DNA of 38,565 bases from an uncultured Hyphomicrobiales bacterium (GCA_903878085.1 CAIRGJ010000014.1:1-38565); one strand, 5' to 3'; shown: positions 15,103-23,825, counted from the first letter of the stretch. Numbers and translations are program-made. The notes: generated by a model from the sequence alone, not told the origin.

Positions 15103-15882
15103 ATGGACCTCGGACTCACCAATAAAGTGGCGCTGGTCACCGGTGGCAGCAGCGGCATCGGCCTGGCGATCGCGGAAAAGCTCGCGGCCGAAGGCTGCAA
15201 GGTGGCAATCGCCGGCCGCGACAAGGCCAAGCTCGAGGCCGCGGCCGTCGGCATTCCGGGCGCGCGGGCCTTTGCCGGCGATGTGCGCGAGCCGGGCCAA
15301 GTTGCGCGTCTCGTCGATGACGTCATCGCCGCGTTCGGCCGTGTCGATATCGTCGTCAGCAATGCCGGTACGCATCTGCCGGGCCGCATGGAAGACGTCG
15401 CGACCGACGCGCTGCTGCGCCATCTCGAGACCAAAGTGATCGGCGCCTGGGAATTGGCCAAGTGCGTGACGCCGCACATGCGCAAGCAGGGCGGCGGCCG
15501 TTTCATCGTCATCATAGGGCAGGCCGGCAAGGTGCCGCAGGCGAATGGCATCGCATCGACCATCAGCAATGCCGCGCAGCACGCCTTCGTGAAATCGCTG
15601 TCGGACGATCTCGCCCGCGACAATATTCTGGTCAACGCGGTGTGCCCGAGCCGTATCAAGAGCCCGCTGACCGATGCGCTCGGCCATCTCTACAACGAGG
15701 TCTATTACGGCCGCAGCCTGGAGCAGCAGGAGTCGCGCTGGGGCGCGGAGGTGCCGCTCGGCCGCTGGGGCACGCCCGAGGACATCGCCAATGCCGTGGC
15801 CTTCCTGGCGTCGGATCGTGCCGCCTTTATCGTCGGCGCCAACATCGATGTCGATGGCGGCCACCAGCGTTCGATCTTTTGA
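15103..15882 (+). CDS. SDR-fold protein with non-canonical catalytic tetrad (third of three)
   Basis: A 259-residue SDR-fold protein 8 bases after the previous gene. The cofactor loop is TGGSSGIG (13-20), with SNAG instead of NNAG. Tetrad positions are Lys111 (LETKVIG), Gly139 (VIIGQAG), Ser152 and Asn156 (STISN). The three SDRs therefore share the same set of replacements while differing elsewhere, so this is a conserved subfamily rather than decay. The next gene, a transporter ATPase, starts 11 bases later. The reaction is unknown. Confidence 0.87.
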   Translation: MDLGLTNKVALVTGGSSGIGLAIAEKLAAEGCKVAIAGRDKAKLEAAAVGIPGARAFAGDVREPGQVARLVDDVIAAFGRVDIVVSNAGTHLPGRMEDVATDALLRHLETKVIGAWELAKCVTPHMRKQGGGRFIVIIGQAGKVPQANGIASTISNAAQHAFVKSLSDDLARDNILVNAVCPSRIKSPLTDALGHLYNEVYYGRSLEQQESRWGAEVPLGRWGTPEDIANAVAFLASDRAAFIVGANIDVDGGHQRSIF

Positions 15883-15893
15883 CGGCCGCCCGC

Positions 15894-16664
15894 ATGATCG
15901 AAATCCGCAATGTTTCCAAAGGCTTCCGGCGGGGCGACCATGTCGTCGAAGCGTTGCGCGATTTCAATCTGACCATCGGCAAGCATGAAGTCATTGCTAT
16001 CATCGGGCCGAGCGGCTGCGGCAAGTCCACGCTGCTGAACATGATCGCCGGGCTCTATATGCCGAGCAAAGGCCGCGTCATCTACAAGGGCGCGGCGGTC
16101 ACCGACGTCAACACCGATGTCGGTTACATGACGCAGAAGGACAATCTGCTGCCGTGGCGCAATGTGCGCGACAATATCGCCTTTCCGCTGGAGCTTGCCG
16201 GTGTCGACAAGGCCGAGCGCGAGGCGCGGGCCGATGCCGTCGTCAAGCAGGTCGGCCTCGACGGTTTCGAGACGCGGTTCCCGACCGAGCTATCCGGCGG
16301 CATGCGCAAGCGCGCTTGCTTGGCCCGCATGATGTTGTACGGCGCGGAAACCGCGCTGCTCGACGAACCGTTCGCCGCGCTCGACGCCCAGCTCAAGCTG
16401 GTGATGCATGAATTGCTGCTGCGGCTGGCGGCGGACAGTGGACAAACCGTTGTCTTCGTGACCCACGATCTGATGGAAGCGGTCACGCTCGCGGATCGCG
16501 TCATCGTCTGCACGCGGCGGCCGGCGATGATCGCGCTCGAGCAGGAGATTCCGCTACCGCGGCCACGCGACGTGCTCAACGTGCGGTTCACGAATGAGTT
16601 TAAGGAACTCTACGACGCCTTGTGGGAGCGCCTGCGCGTGGAATATCAAGAGGAGCGGGTGTGA
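15894..16664 (+). CDS. NitT/TauT-type ABC transporter ATP-binding protein
   Basis: A 256-residue ATPase of the nitrate/sulfonate/taurine (SsuB/TauB) type, energising import through the permease encoded next. Walker A GPSGCGKST (38-46), Q-loop Gln81 (TQKDNLLPW), signature LSGGM (133-137), Walker B LLDEP (155-159) and the switch His191 (VTHD) are present. The QKDNLLPW form of the Q-loop is usual for this subfamily. ATG 15894 (MIEIRNVSKGF) is taken as the start because the family begins there; the open frame further upstream overlaps the SDR gene. Its stop overlaps the permease GTG start. Confidence 0.92.
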   Translation: MIEIRNVSKGFRRGDHVVEALRDFNLTIGKHEVIAIIGPSGCGKSTLLNMIAGLYMPSKGRVIYKGAAVTDVNTDVGYMTQKDNLLPWRNVRDNIAFPLELAGVDKAEREARADAVVKQVGLDGFETRFPTELSGGMRKRACLARMMLYGAETALLDEPFAALDAQLKLVMHELLLRLAADSGQTVVFVTHDLMEAVTLADRVIVCTRRPAMIALEQEIPLPRPRDVLNVRFTNEFKELYDALWERLRVEYQEERV

Positions 16665-17473
16665 CGGCATCCAACGATCAACCCGAAATTGTTGCCGCCG
16701 AGATGTCGGCGCGCACCGGCAATCTCGTCATGGTGCTGTGCCAGACTGCGCTCGGCATTGCGATCCTGTTCACCTGGCAGGGCGTGTCCGGGCGCCTGGT
16801 CGACAATTTTTTCATCTCGAATCCGATCGAGGTCGGCCGGCGGCTGCTCGGCTGGACGCTCGACGGTTCGATCTTCATCCACCTATGGGCCACCGTCTAC
16901 GCGACCATGCTCGGATTTTTTATCGGCTCGGTGATCGGTGCGGTGCTTGGCATCTGGCTGGGTATTTCCAGCTTCGCCAGCCGGCTGCTGAATCCCTATT
17001 TGAACGCGCTCAACGCGCTGCCAAAGGTGGCACTGGCGCCGCTGTTCGTTCTGTGGTTCGGCCTCGGCATTGAATCCAAGGTCGCACTCGCGGCTTCACT
17101 GGTCTTGTTCCTGGTGTTTCTCAATACTTTTGCCGGCGTCCGGCAGGTCGATCAGGACCTGATCGACGGCGCGCGGCTGATGCGCGCCACGCGCCTGCAG
17201 GTCGTGACCAAAGTCATTGTGCCATCGGCGCTGTCCTGGCTATTCGCGGGCTTACGCGTTTCGGTGCCCTATGCGCTGATCGGCGCTGTGCTCGGCGAGA
17301 TGATCGCGTCCAACCGCGGGCTCGGCTATCTGGTGCAGTATTCCGGCGCGCAATTCGACACGGCCGGCGTGTTCGCGGTGCTGATCGTGATCGCGCTGCT
17401 GGCCATGGCCCTTAACTTCATCGTCGATATCGTTCAAAATCGCATGGAAGGCTGGCGGATTGTCAGCCGCTGA
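16661..17473 (+). CDS. NitT/TauT-type ABC transporter permease
   Basis: A 270-residue inner-membrane permease (SsuC/TauC type) with about six hydrophobic segments. The cytoplasmic EAA-like loop that contacts the ATPase is seen in IDGARLMRATRLQ followed by VIVPSAL. A GTG start overlapping the ATPase stop (GTGA) is chosen because AGGAG lies about 5 bases upstream; a farther in-frame ATG at 16622 lies inside the ATPase gene. It forms the channel for the ligand delivered by the binding protein 36 bases downstream, and could also serve the orphan binding protein at 5212. Confidence 0.9.
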   Translation: MTASNDQPEIVAAEMSARTGNLVMVLCQTALGIAILFTWQGVSGRLVDNFFISNPIEVGRRLLGWTLDGSIFIHLWATVYATMLGFFIGSVIGAVLGIWLGISSFASRLLNPYLNALNALPKVALAPLFVLWFGLGIESKVALAASLVLFLVFLNTFAGVRQVDQDLIDGARLMRATRLQVVTKVIVPSALSWLFAGLRVSVPYALIGAVLGEMIASNRGLGYLVQYSGAQFDTAGVFAVLIVIALLAMALNFIVDIVQNRMEGWRIVSR

Positions 17474-17509
17474 CGGCAAAGAACAACAAATCTCCGGGAG
17501 GAGCGCGTC

Positions 17510-18490
17510 ATGAAATTCCTGAAGTCGTCGTTGATCGTCGCATCCGCTTTGCTGTCGTGGTCGGCCTGCGCCGAAACGGTCAAGATCACCAATATCGGGC
17601 ACGGCTATTACTCGGGCGCGCTCTATGTCGCCAAGCGCGAGAAACTGTTCGAGAAATACGGGCTGGAGCCAGAGATTTCATTCGTGCAAGGCGGCCCGCT
17701 GGCATTGCAGGCGGCGCTGACCAAACAGGCCGACGTTTCCGTCGTCAGCTACGAACACATCCTGACCTCGGCGGTGCAGGGCAAGCAGGTCGTCGCCTTC
17801 TTCAACATCGCCAACCGGCCGGTGAACAACGTCATCGGCAACGACAAACTGATGGAAGGCGCCGAGAAACTCAGCGTCGAAGACAAGATCAAACGGCTGA
17901 AGGGCATGCGCGTGGCAATGCCTTCGGCCGGCGGCTCGGGCGAAAAAATGCTGGGCGTGTTGGCCAAGAAATACGGGCTGACGCTGCCCGGCGATATCAC
18001 TTCCGTCTATCTCGGTGCCGAAGCGCCGTCTTATGTCGCGGCATTCCAGCGCGATCTGATCGACGCCGCGCTGCCGTTCGAGCCCGCGGGCGTGCTGGTG
18101 CAGCAAGCCGGCAAAGGCAAGATTTTTCTCAACATGATGGACGGCGAAGTGCCGGAAGTGCGCGACATTCTGTTCATGGTGCTGGCAACGCACCCGGACA
18201 ACATCAAGGAAAAGCCCGAACTAATCCGCAAGGTCGCGGCCGTGTTCTCCGAGGCGGTGAAAATCCTCAAGGGCGATCCCAAGCGTGGCAAGGCGCTGAT
18301 GGCGCTGGAATACCCGTCGATGGCGCCGGAGACCAACGATCTCGCCTTTGACATCGTCAGCCAGATTTGGACTAATGATGGCAAGATGACCGAAGCGCAG
18401 GCCCGCGCCACGTTCGCCTATCTGCAGCCTTCGGGCCCGCAGGAGGTGAACTTCAAGGCCTCGTTTACCAACGAATTTCTGCCGAAGTAG
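17510..18490 (+). CDS. NitT/TauT-type ABC transporter substrate-binding protein
   Basis: A 326-residue periplasmic binding protein (NMT1/SsuA-like) with an N-terminal signal ending near SACAE (about residue 20). The mature domain starts VKITNIGHGYYSGALYVAKRE, and the hinge and binding segments GGPLALQAALTKQADVSVV and GMRVAMPSAGGSGEKM are typical. GGGAGGAG precedes the ATG. It closes the SDR-SDR-ATPase-permease operon. Its sequence differs strongly from the orphan protein at 5212, so the ligands may differ. The ligand is unknown; related proteins bind sulfonates, aromatic carboxylates or pyrimidine-like molecules. Confidence 0.88.
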   Translation: MKFLKSSLIVASALLSWSACAETVKITNIGHGYYSGALYVAKREKLFEKYGLEPEISFVQGGPLALQAALTKQADVSVVSYEHILTSAVQGKQVVAFFNIANRPVNNVIGNDKLMEGAEKLSVEDKIKRLKGMRVAMPSAGGSGEKMLGVLAKKYGLTLPGDITSVYLGAEAPSYVAAFQRDLIDAALPFEPAGVLVQQAGKGKIFLNMMDGEVPEVRDILFMVLATHPDNIKEKPELIRKVAAVFSEAVKILKGDPKRGKALMALEYPSMAPETNDLAFDIVSQIWTNDGKMTEAQARATFAYLQPSGPQEVNFKASFTNEFLPK

Positions 18491-18511
18491 GCCTAAGCGT
18501 TCGCTACTTCG
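18483..18511. terminator. Inverted repeat spanning two convergent stop codons
   Basis: CGAAGTAG (18483-18490) is perfectly repeated in inverse as CTACTTCG (18504-18511) with a 13-base loop. Each arm contains the TAG or its complement that ends the binding-protein gene and upp, so it may act as a bidirectional terminator. There is no T-tract, so this is tentative. Confidence 0.35.
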
Positions 18512-19133
18512 TGCCGTAGGCGCGATCGCCGGCGTCGCCCAGGCCTGGGACGATGTAGGCGTGCTCGTCGAGGCGTTCATCGATCGCGGCGGTCCAGATA
18601 TGGACGTCGGGATGGTGGGCGCGCAACCGTTCGATGCCTTCCGGCGCCGCGAGCAGGCAGACGAAGCGAATATCCTTGGCGCCGCGCTCTTTGATGCGAT
18701 CGATCGCCGCCACGGCGGTGTTTGCGGTCGCCAGCATCGGGTCGATGACGATGACCAGCCGTTCGTCGAGATTGATTGGGGCCTTGAAGAAATACTCGAC
18801 CGCTACGAACGTCACCGGATCGCGATAGAGCCCAATATGTGCGATGCGCGCCGAAGGCACGAGGGTGATCATGCCCTCGACGAAGGAAAGACCCGCGCGC
18901 AGGACCGGTGCGAACACCAGTTTTTTGCCGGCGATTTCCTTGCCGGTCATCGGCGCGAGCGGGGTTTCGATCTGCACGTCGGCGAGCGGCAGATCGCGCG
19001 TCACCTCGTAACACAGCAGCATGCCGATCTCGTTCAACAGTTCGCGAAACGATTTGGTCGAGCGGCTCTTGTCGCGGATCAGCGTGAGCTTGTGCTGCAC
19101 CAGCGGATGATCGACGACGGTAACGCCTTCCAT
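18504..19133 (-). CDS. upp: Uracil phosphoribosyltransferase
   Basis: A 209-residue UPRT that joins uracil to PRPP to make UMP. The PRPP loop is [10 protein letters not shown] (131-140), the uracil-side C-terminal motif GLGDAGDR (197-204), and PVLRAGL (76-82) is also typical. Length is the family norm. It is the last gene of a minus-strand operon behind urc1 and urc4 homologues, with 19 bases to the preceding gene. In yeasts that degrade uracil by the URC route, the UPRT (URC6) is needed for degradation, so here it probably feeds catabolism as well as salvage. Confidence 0.95.
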   Translation of the reverse strand: MEGVTVVDHPLVQHKLTLIRDKSRSTKSFRELLNEIGMLLCYEVTRDLPLADVQIETPLAPMTGKEIAGKKLVFAPVLRAGLSFVEGMITLVPSARIAHIGLYRDPVTFVAVEYFFKAPINLDERLVIVIDPMLATANTAVAAIDRIKERGAKDIRFVCLLAAPEGIERLRAHHPDVHIWTAAIDERLDEHAYIVPGLGDAGDRAYGTK

Positions 19134-19152
19134 GACAAACTCCTGTTGCCGG

Positions 19153-20388
19153 CTAAAACACGGTGCCGTCGCTGATGACCTTGATGGGTGGCGAACCGTC
19201 GGCGCGGCGCGCGCGGGCGAGCAGGCGGCCGGTGGCCCAGGTGCCGCCTTCGAGGATTTTCGCCAGCGGCAGCGTTTGCGCGTCCATGTCCAATTTTTTG
19301 CGGATGCTATCGGCGAGCCGGTCGAGCAGCGCCACCGTCAGCGCGCGCCATTCGACGACCAGTTCAGAGCCGACATCATGCTGGCGTTCGGCCTGAGCAG
19401 GGTCGCGCAACACCAGCGCACCGGCATCGACGAACAGCCCGCCATTGCGATATTCGGCCAGCCCAGTGAGGCCGTCGATGTCGCTGACGGCAAGGCCAGC
19501 CTGCTGCAGCGGCTCGATCAGCGAATAGGCCAGCCATTGCGATAATTTATGCAGCGGCACGATGCCGCTGGTCGCGTCGGCTGTGGTGATTGCTGAATGC
19601 CGCCAGCAATCGCCCAGGGGTATGCCGCCGAGCGAGATGCGTGATGGCCAGATCGTGCCCAATTCATGCAGTAGTTCGGACAGGATCTCCGGCGCCGCAA
19701 TCTTGCGGTTCTCAGCGATGCCCACGAGATGATCGAACAGCCCACCCGGACGCGGACTGTCGTTGCGCGCGAACACGCCGGTATTGTCCATGATTAGCAC
19801 GCCGAGCGCACGCAACAACGCGGCGCGGCCCTCGACGCCGACCAGCGGATTGCTCTCAGTGGCCTGGAAGCCGTCGCGCAGCTGCTGCGCGGTAAGTTTT
19901 GCCAGCACCGAGGCATCGACCCGGAACGGATCGTTGTGCTGGGCCGAAAACATGCCGCGCGCGAACATATCGAGGCTGGCGAGCGCAAGCCCTTCGGAGC
20001 GGCCGATGCTTTTTCCGGTAATTTTGTCGGCGTAGCGCCATTGCGTGCCGGCGCCGGCGTCGAGAAAGACGCTGACGATCGCCAGGTCGAATGCCGCCCG
20101 CGCCCGTGCCTCATTGTCGGGCCAGCCCGCGGCTTTCACGATGGCGTCGAACCGGTCGGCGCCGTCGACGACGAAGTGCCGCCAGCGCGAATGGAACGGA
20201 ACATCCAGCGACGGATGGGCCTTACGGGTCGTGGCGATGACGCGCTCGGCGGTGGCATCGAGGCGGGACAGATCGACGCGAAAGTTCGCCAGTTTGTCGT
20301 CGAGCGCGAACGCAAGCATGCGCTGGGCGCGTTCGCGCACCGCCGCGGCACTCAAAAGCGAAAAAGCGGCGGCGGTGTCGTTCTTCAT
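19153..20388 (-). CDS. urc4: URC4/Urg3 family protein (DUF1688), uracil catabolism
   Basis: A 411-residue member of the DUF1688/URC4 family, required for uracil use as a nitrogen source in fungi of the URC pathway; its exact reaction is not established to my knowledge. Recognised segments include FHSRWRHF (65-72), [30 protein letters not shown] and [10 protein letters not shown]. No signal or membrane segment is visible, so it should be cytoplasmic. It sits between the URC1-like gene (22 bases upstream) and upp (19 bases downstream), the expected partners, which supports the assignment. Confidence 0.88.
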   Translation of the reverse strand: MKNDTAAAFSLLSAAAVRERAQRMLAFALDDKLANFRVDLSRLDATAERVIATTRKAHPSLDVPFHSRWRHFVVDGADRFDAIVKAAGWPDNEARARAAFDLAIVSVFLDAGAGTQWRYADKITGKSIGRSEGLALASLDMFARGMFSAQHNDPFRVDASVLAKLTAQQLRDGFQATESNPLVGVEGRAALLRALGVLIMDNTGVFARNDSPRPGGLFDHLVGIAENRKIAAPEILSELLHELGTIWPSRISLGGIPLGDCWRHSAITTADATSGIVPLHKLSQWLAYSLIEPLQQAGLAVSDIDGLTGLAEYRNGGLFVDAGALVLRDPAQAERQHDVGSELVVEWRALTVALLDRLADSIRKKLDMDAQTLPLAKILEGGTWATGRLLARARRADGSPPIKVISDGTVF

Positions 20389-20410
20389 GGGATCGCCCGG
20401 TCTCTTTCGC

Positions 20411-21667
20411 TCAATACTTGTCGAGCGAACGGCCGATCGAGTCGGTCAGGTCTTGCGGCTTCGGCGCATCGGGCGAGTAGTAGCCGGCGGCCTTCTTAGC
20501 GGCGATCTCGACATGGGCGTCGGCCGGCACCAGGTCGTCCGGAATCGGCACGCGTTCGACGATCGCGATGCCCTGCGACACTACCGCGTCATATTTCATG
20601 TCGCTCATCGACACGAAACGGTCGATGCGCTTGAGGCCGAGCCAGTTGAGGCAGTCTGGCATCAGTTGCTGGAAGCGCGCGTCCTGCACGCCGGCCACGC
20701 ATTCGGTGCGCTCGAAATAGGCCGCGGCGGCGTCGCCGCCTTCCTGCCGCTTGCGCGCATTGTAAACCAGGAATTTGGTGACCTCGCCGAGCGCGCGGCC
20801 TTCCTTGCGGTTGTAGACGATGATGCCGAGCCCGCCGTTCTGCGCGGCGCGGGCGCATTCCTCGATGCCGTGAATCAAATAAGGCCGGCAGGTGCAGATG
20901 TCGGAGCCGAACACGTCGGAGCCGTTGCACTCGTCATGCACGCGGCAGGTGATCTTGGTGGTATGGTCGGGCAGCTTGGTGACGTCGCCGAACATATAGA
21001 TCGTGGTGCCGCCGATCGGCGGCAGGAAAACCTGCAAGTCGGGCCGCGTCACCAGTTCGGGAAACATGCCGGCGGTCTGCTCGAACAACGCGCGACGCAG
21101 GTTGGTTTCCGGCGTGCTGAATCGCTCGGCAATGCCGGGCAGATACCAGACCGGATCGATGGCGATCTTGGTGACGCCGACGCTGCCGTTCTCGCGCACC
21201 ACGTCGCCGTCGGCCTTCAGCCGGCCCAGTGTGACTGCCTGTTGCATTTCATGCAGATCGAGCCGCGCCTTGGTGACGGCGATGCTCGGGCGAATGTCGA
21301 TACTTTCGGCGATTTCGGCCTTGAAGCTGTCAGCGGCGAGATGGCCCCAGGGATCGAGCGATACGATTTTGCGCGGATCGCACCATTGTTCGAAGGGGCC
21401 GATGGTCGCGGCCGGATAGGTGTTGGTGAGGTCAGGGCGGCGGATCGGATCGAGCGCGCCGGCAGACACCGCCAGCGCGCGATACAGCGCGTAAGAGCCG
21501 CCATGGCTGCCGATCACATTGCGATCGCCCGGCCGCGACACCGTGCCGATGACCGGCCCGCGTTCGCGCGCGGTGGCGGCGCCCCAGTGGATCGGGAAGC
21601 GCAGCTTGCCACCGGGCTCGGGATGAGAGGTGAGGCGGATATGGTCGGGTCGGTTCGGACGGCTCAT
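20411..21667 (-). CDS. urc1: URC1-like GTP cyclohydrolase II homologue, uracil catabolism
   Basis: A 418-residue protein with a C-terminal GTP cyclohydrolase II-like domain and an N-terminal extension typical of URC1. The zinc cysteines are Cys247 (RVHDEC), Cys258 and Cys260 (DICTC). The nucleotide-side motif is RKEGRALG, against QEGRGIG in true RibA, so the ring-opening activity is probably directed at a uracil derivative rather than GTP. It is the first gene of the operon with urc4 and upp. The 191-base leader upstream holds a GC hairpin (21689-21710) and an AT-rich TAATAT on the minus strand that could be a -10 element. Riboflavin synthesis is a less likely role given the neighbours. Confidence 0.88.
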   Translation of the reverse strand: MSRPNRPDHIRLTSHPEPGGKLRFPIHWGAATARERGPVIGTVSRPGDRNVIGSHGGSYALYRALAVSAGALDPIRRPDLTNTYPAATIGPFEQWCDPRKIVSLDPWGHLAADSFKAEIAESIDIRPSIAVTKARLDLHEMQQAVTLGRLKADGDVVRENGSVGVTKIAIDPVWYLPGIAERFSTPETNLRRALFEQTAGMFPELVTRPDLQVFLPPIGGTTIYMFGDVTKLPDHTTKITCRVHDECNGSDVFGSDICTCRPYLIHGIEECARAAQNGGLGIIVYNRKEGRALGEVTKFLVYNARKRQEGGDAAAAYFERTECVAGVQDARFQQLMPDCLNWLGLKRIDRFVSMSDMKYDAVVSQGIAIVERVPIPDDLVPADAHVEIAAKKAAGYYSPDAPKPQDLTDSIGRSLDKY

Positions 21668-21688
21668 GGTATGGGCCCAAAAGGCAAT

Positions 21689-21710
21689 GGCCCGCCGGTG
21701 AAGACGGGCC
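21689..21710 (-). promoter_or_regulatory. GC hairpin in the leader of the uracil operon
   Basis: GGCCCG (21689-21694) and CGGGCC (21705-21710) form a 6-bp stem with a 10-base loop, 22 bases upstream of the urc1 start. On the minus strand it is followed by CATTGCC and then four Ts, which would suit a weak attenuator. No ligand-binding leader was recognised. Confidence 0.25.
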
Positions 21711-21858
21711 TGACGATCGGATTGATATTATTCCCATGAAGACGGCTCAACACCAATCCTCATCTTGCTAATATAGCCCTCTTGATGCGGCTGGCAATGA
21801 CGCCAAATGGCATATCAGCTCATCACGGCCCGTATTTCGCGTTAACGCTTCCGGCCGC

Positions 21859-22788
21859 CTATTCCTTGACGGCGCCGGTCATGGCCGAGACGTAATGCTC
21901 GACAAAGAAGGCATAGAGCACGACCAGCGGCAGCGAGCCGATCATGGCGCCGGCCATCAGCGAGCCCCAGCGGTAAATATCGCCATCCACCAGCGCCGTG
22001 ACGATCGCCACCGGCACGGTCTTATAATGCGTCGACGAGATGAAGGTCAGTGCGTAGATGAATTCGTTCCAGCACAGCGTGAAGCAGAAGATGAAGGCCG
22101 ATATCAGCCCGGGGATCGCCAGCGGCAGCACGATCTTGGTCAAGATCTGCCAACGGCTGGCGCCGTCGATCAGCGCGCACTCTTCGAGCTCGAATGGGAT
22201 GGTCTTGAAATAGCCCATCAACAGCCAGGTCGAGAACGGGATCAGGATCGTCGGATAGGTCAGGATCAGCGCCAGTGGCGTGTCGAAGATGCCGTACTGA
22301 AACACGACGGTCGACAGCGGGATGAACAGGATCGACGGCGGGATCAGATAGGCGAGGAAGATCGCGCCGCCGACCCATTGCGCGCCGCGATAGCGCAGCC
22401 GCACGATCGCATAGGCGGCGAGCACGCTGGCGACGATCGAGAGAAACGTGGCGCAGACCGCGACCAGCATCGTGTTCCACAGCCAGATCGGATATTGCGT
22501 CTCGAACAGCAATTTGTAGATGTGCTTGAACGTCGGATTCCAAGTCCAGAACGGGTTGAAGGTTTCCAGGTCGAGCAGTTGCTCGTCCGGCTTTATCGAG
22601 GTCAGCGCCATCCAGTAAAATGGAAACAGCAAGATCAATAGAATGATCGACAGCGGCAAATAGACCGTCACCAGCCGGCGCGGCACGTTGTGCAGATAAC
22701 TCATGCCCTCGCTGCTGTCGGTGAGCGGCACAGAAGCAGTCAGCACGGATTTCGGGTCGGCGGCTTTGGCGGCGAGGGCGTCAGTCAT
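21859..22788 (-). CDS. Carbohydrate ABC transporter permease (MalG/UgpE type)
   Basis: A 309-residue inner-membrane permease, the second of the pair in a sugar (CUT1-type) importer. It has about six hydrophobic segments. The EAA loop is LEECALIDGASRWQ followed by KIVLPLAIPG (about 201-227), the docking site for the ATPase. An N-terminal extension of about 35 residues precedes the first membrane segment. Its ATG lies in a partly duplicated gene junction: the last codons of the preceding permease gene are repeated just upstream of the start (see the repeat at 22783-22901). It is the last gene of the minus-strand sugar operon. Confidence 0.92.
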   Translation of the reverse strand: MTDALAAKAADPKSVLTASVPLTDSSEGMSYLHNVPRRLVTVYLPLSIILLILLFPFYWMALTSIKPDEQLLDLETFNPFWTWNPTFKHIYKLLFETQYPIWLWNTMLVAVCATFLSIVASVLAAYAIVRLRYRGAQWVGGAIFLAYLIPPSILFIPLSTVVFQYGIFDTPLALILTYPTILIPFSTWLLMGYFKTIPFELEECALIDGASRWQILTKIVLPLAIPGLISAFIFCFTLCWNEFIYALTFISSTHYKTVPVAIVTALVDGDIYRWGSLMAGAMIGSLPLVVLYAFFVEHYVSAMTGAVKE

Positions 22789-22901
22789 TGTTCGCGCCTT
22801 GTTGCCATTTCCGACACCGCGCGTGGGGCTTGCCCCATTCGCGGAAGAGATAAGCAGCGGCGGCCTGACTAGTCATTGTTCTCGCCTTGCTGCCATTTCC
22901 G
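22783..22901 (-). repeat. Imperfect 31-base direct repeat flanking a hairpin at the permease gene junction
   Basis: Bases 22783-22813 and 22871-22901 match at 29 of 31 positions. The right copy is the end of the upstream permease gene (KWQQGENND, stop). The left copy still reads KWQQGANND-stop in the old frame and contains the ATG of the next permease. The two originally probably overlapped as ATGACTGA. The 57 bases between copies hold a hairpin (22817-22844: CCGCG and TGGGG arms pairing with CCCCA and CGCGG). This looks like an 88-base tandem duplication or the scar of a small palindromic insertion. Confidence 0.75.
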
Positions 22902-23825
22902 CCGCTGCAGGCCGAACCAGGACACCAGGATGGCCGCGAGCAGGAACGGGATCATGGCCGTCGAGATGGCCGCGCCTTCGCCGAGATAGCCGCTCATGAT
23001 GGCGCGCTGATAGGAGAACGTCGCCATCAAGTGCGTGGCGTTGACCGGTCCGCCGCGCGTCATCACCCAGATGAGCTGAAAGTCGGTGAAGGTGAACAAC
23101 ACGGAGAATGTCATCACCACCGCGATGATAGGCGTCAGCAGCGGATAGGTGATGAAGCGGAAGCGCTGCCAGGGCGTCGCGCCGTCGATGGTCGCCGCTT
23201 CGTAGAGCGACGGCGAGACGGTCTGCAGGCCGGCCAGCAAGGTGATGGCGACGAAGGGCACGCCGCGCCAGATATTGGCGAATATCACCGAGGCGCGCGC
23301 ATTCCAGACATCGCCGAGGAAATCGATGTTGGTCGTGATCACGTGCATCTTCTTGAGCGACCACGAGATGATCGAGAATTGCGGATCGAACAGCCACCAG
23401 AATGCGATGGCCGACAGCACCGTCGGCACGATGAAGGGGATCAACACCACTGCGCGAATGATGGCTTTGAACGGCAGGCGTTCGTTGAGCAGCAGCGCCA
23501 GATAAAGTCCGACCGCGAATTTAATGATGCTGGCGACGCTGGTGTAGAGCAGCGTGTTGAACACCGAGAGCCAGAAGGTGGTGTCGTCCCAGAGGAATTC
23601 GTAGTTTTCCAGGCCGACGAAGACGCCGTCGCGGCCGAGCCGGGCGTCGGTGAACGACAGCCAGACGCCGAGGCCGAGCGGATAGGCGAGAAACAGGATC
23701 AGGAATGCCGCCGCCGGCAGCATGAACCAGATCGCCAGCCAGTTGCGATTGGTCTTGAGGCGGTCCCACCGCGTCACTTCACGGTAAGAGCGCGCTGGAC
23801 GATTCTGGTCGAGAGCGATCGTCAT
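22869..23825 (-). CDS. Sugar ABC transporter permease (MalF/UgpA type)
   Basis: A 318-residue inner-membrane permease, first of the pair. It has about six hydrophobic segments beginning near residue 29. The EAA loop is YEAATIDGATPWQRFRF followed by ITYPLL (208-230). The start is taken at ATG 23825 (MTIALDQNRP); the longer frame to 23873 would begin inside the stem-loop that follows the binding-protein gene and has no ribosome site. With the MalG-type permease, the Tat-exported binding protein and the UgpC-type ATPase it makes a complete CUT1-type sugar importer. Confidence 0.91.
   Translation of the reverse strand: MTIALDQNRPARSYREVTRWDRLKTNRNWLAIWFMLPAAAFLILFLAYPLGLGVWLSFTDARLGRDGVFVGLENYEFLWDDTTFWLSVFNTLLYTSVASIIKFAVGLYLALLLNERLPFKAIIRAVVLIPFIVPTVLSAIAFWWLFDPQFSIISWSLKKMHVITTNIDFLGDVWNARASVIFANIWRGVPFVAITLLAGLQTVSPSLYEAATIDGATPWQRFRFITYPLLTPIIAVVMTFSVLFTFTDFQLIWVMTRGGPVNATHLMATFSYQRAIMSGYLGEGAAISTAMIPFLLAAILVSWFGLQRRKWQQGENND

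Noticed and set aside
20411-21667. Riboflavin-pathway RibA
   Set aside because: The protein is much longer than RibA and has RKEGRALG instead of QEGRGIG. It is in an operon with DUF1688 and upp, with no other rib gene nearby.
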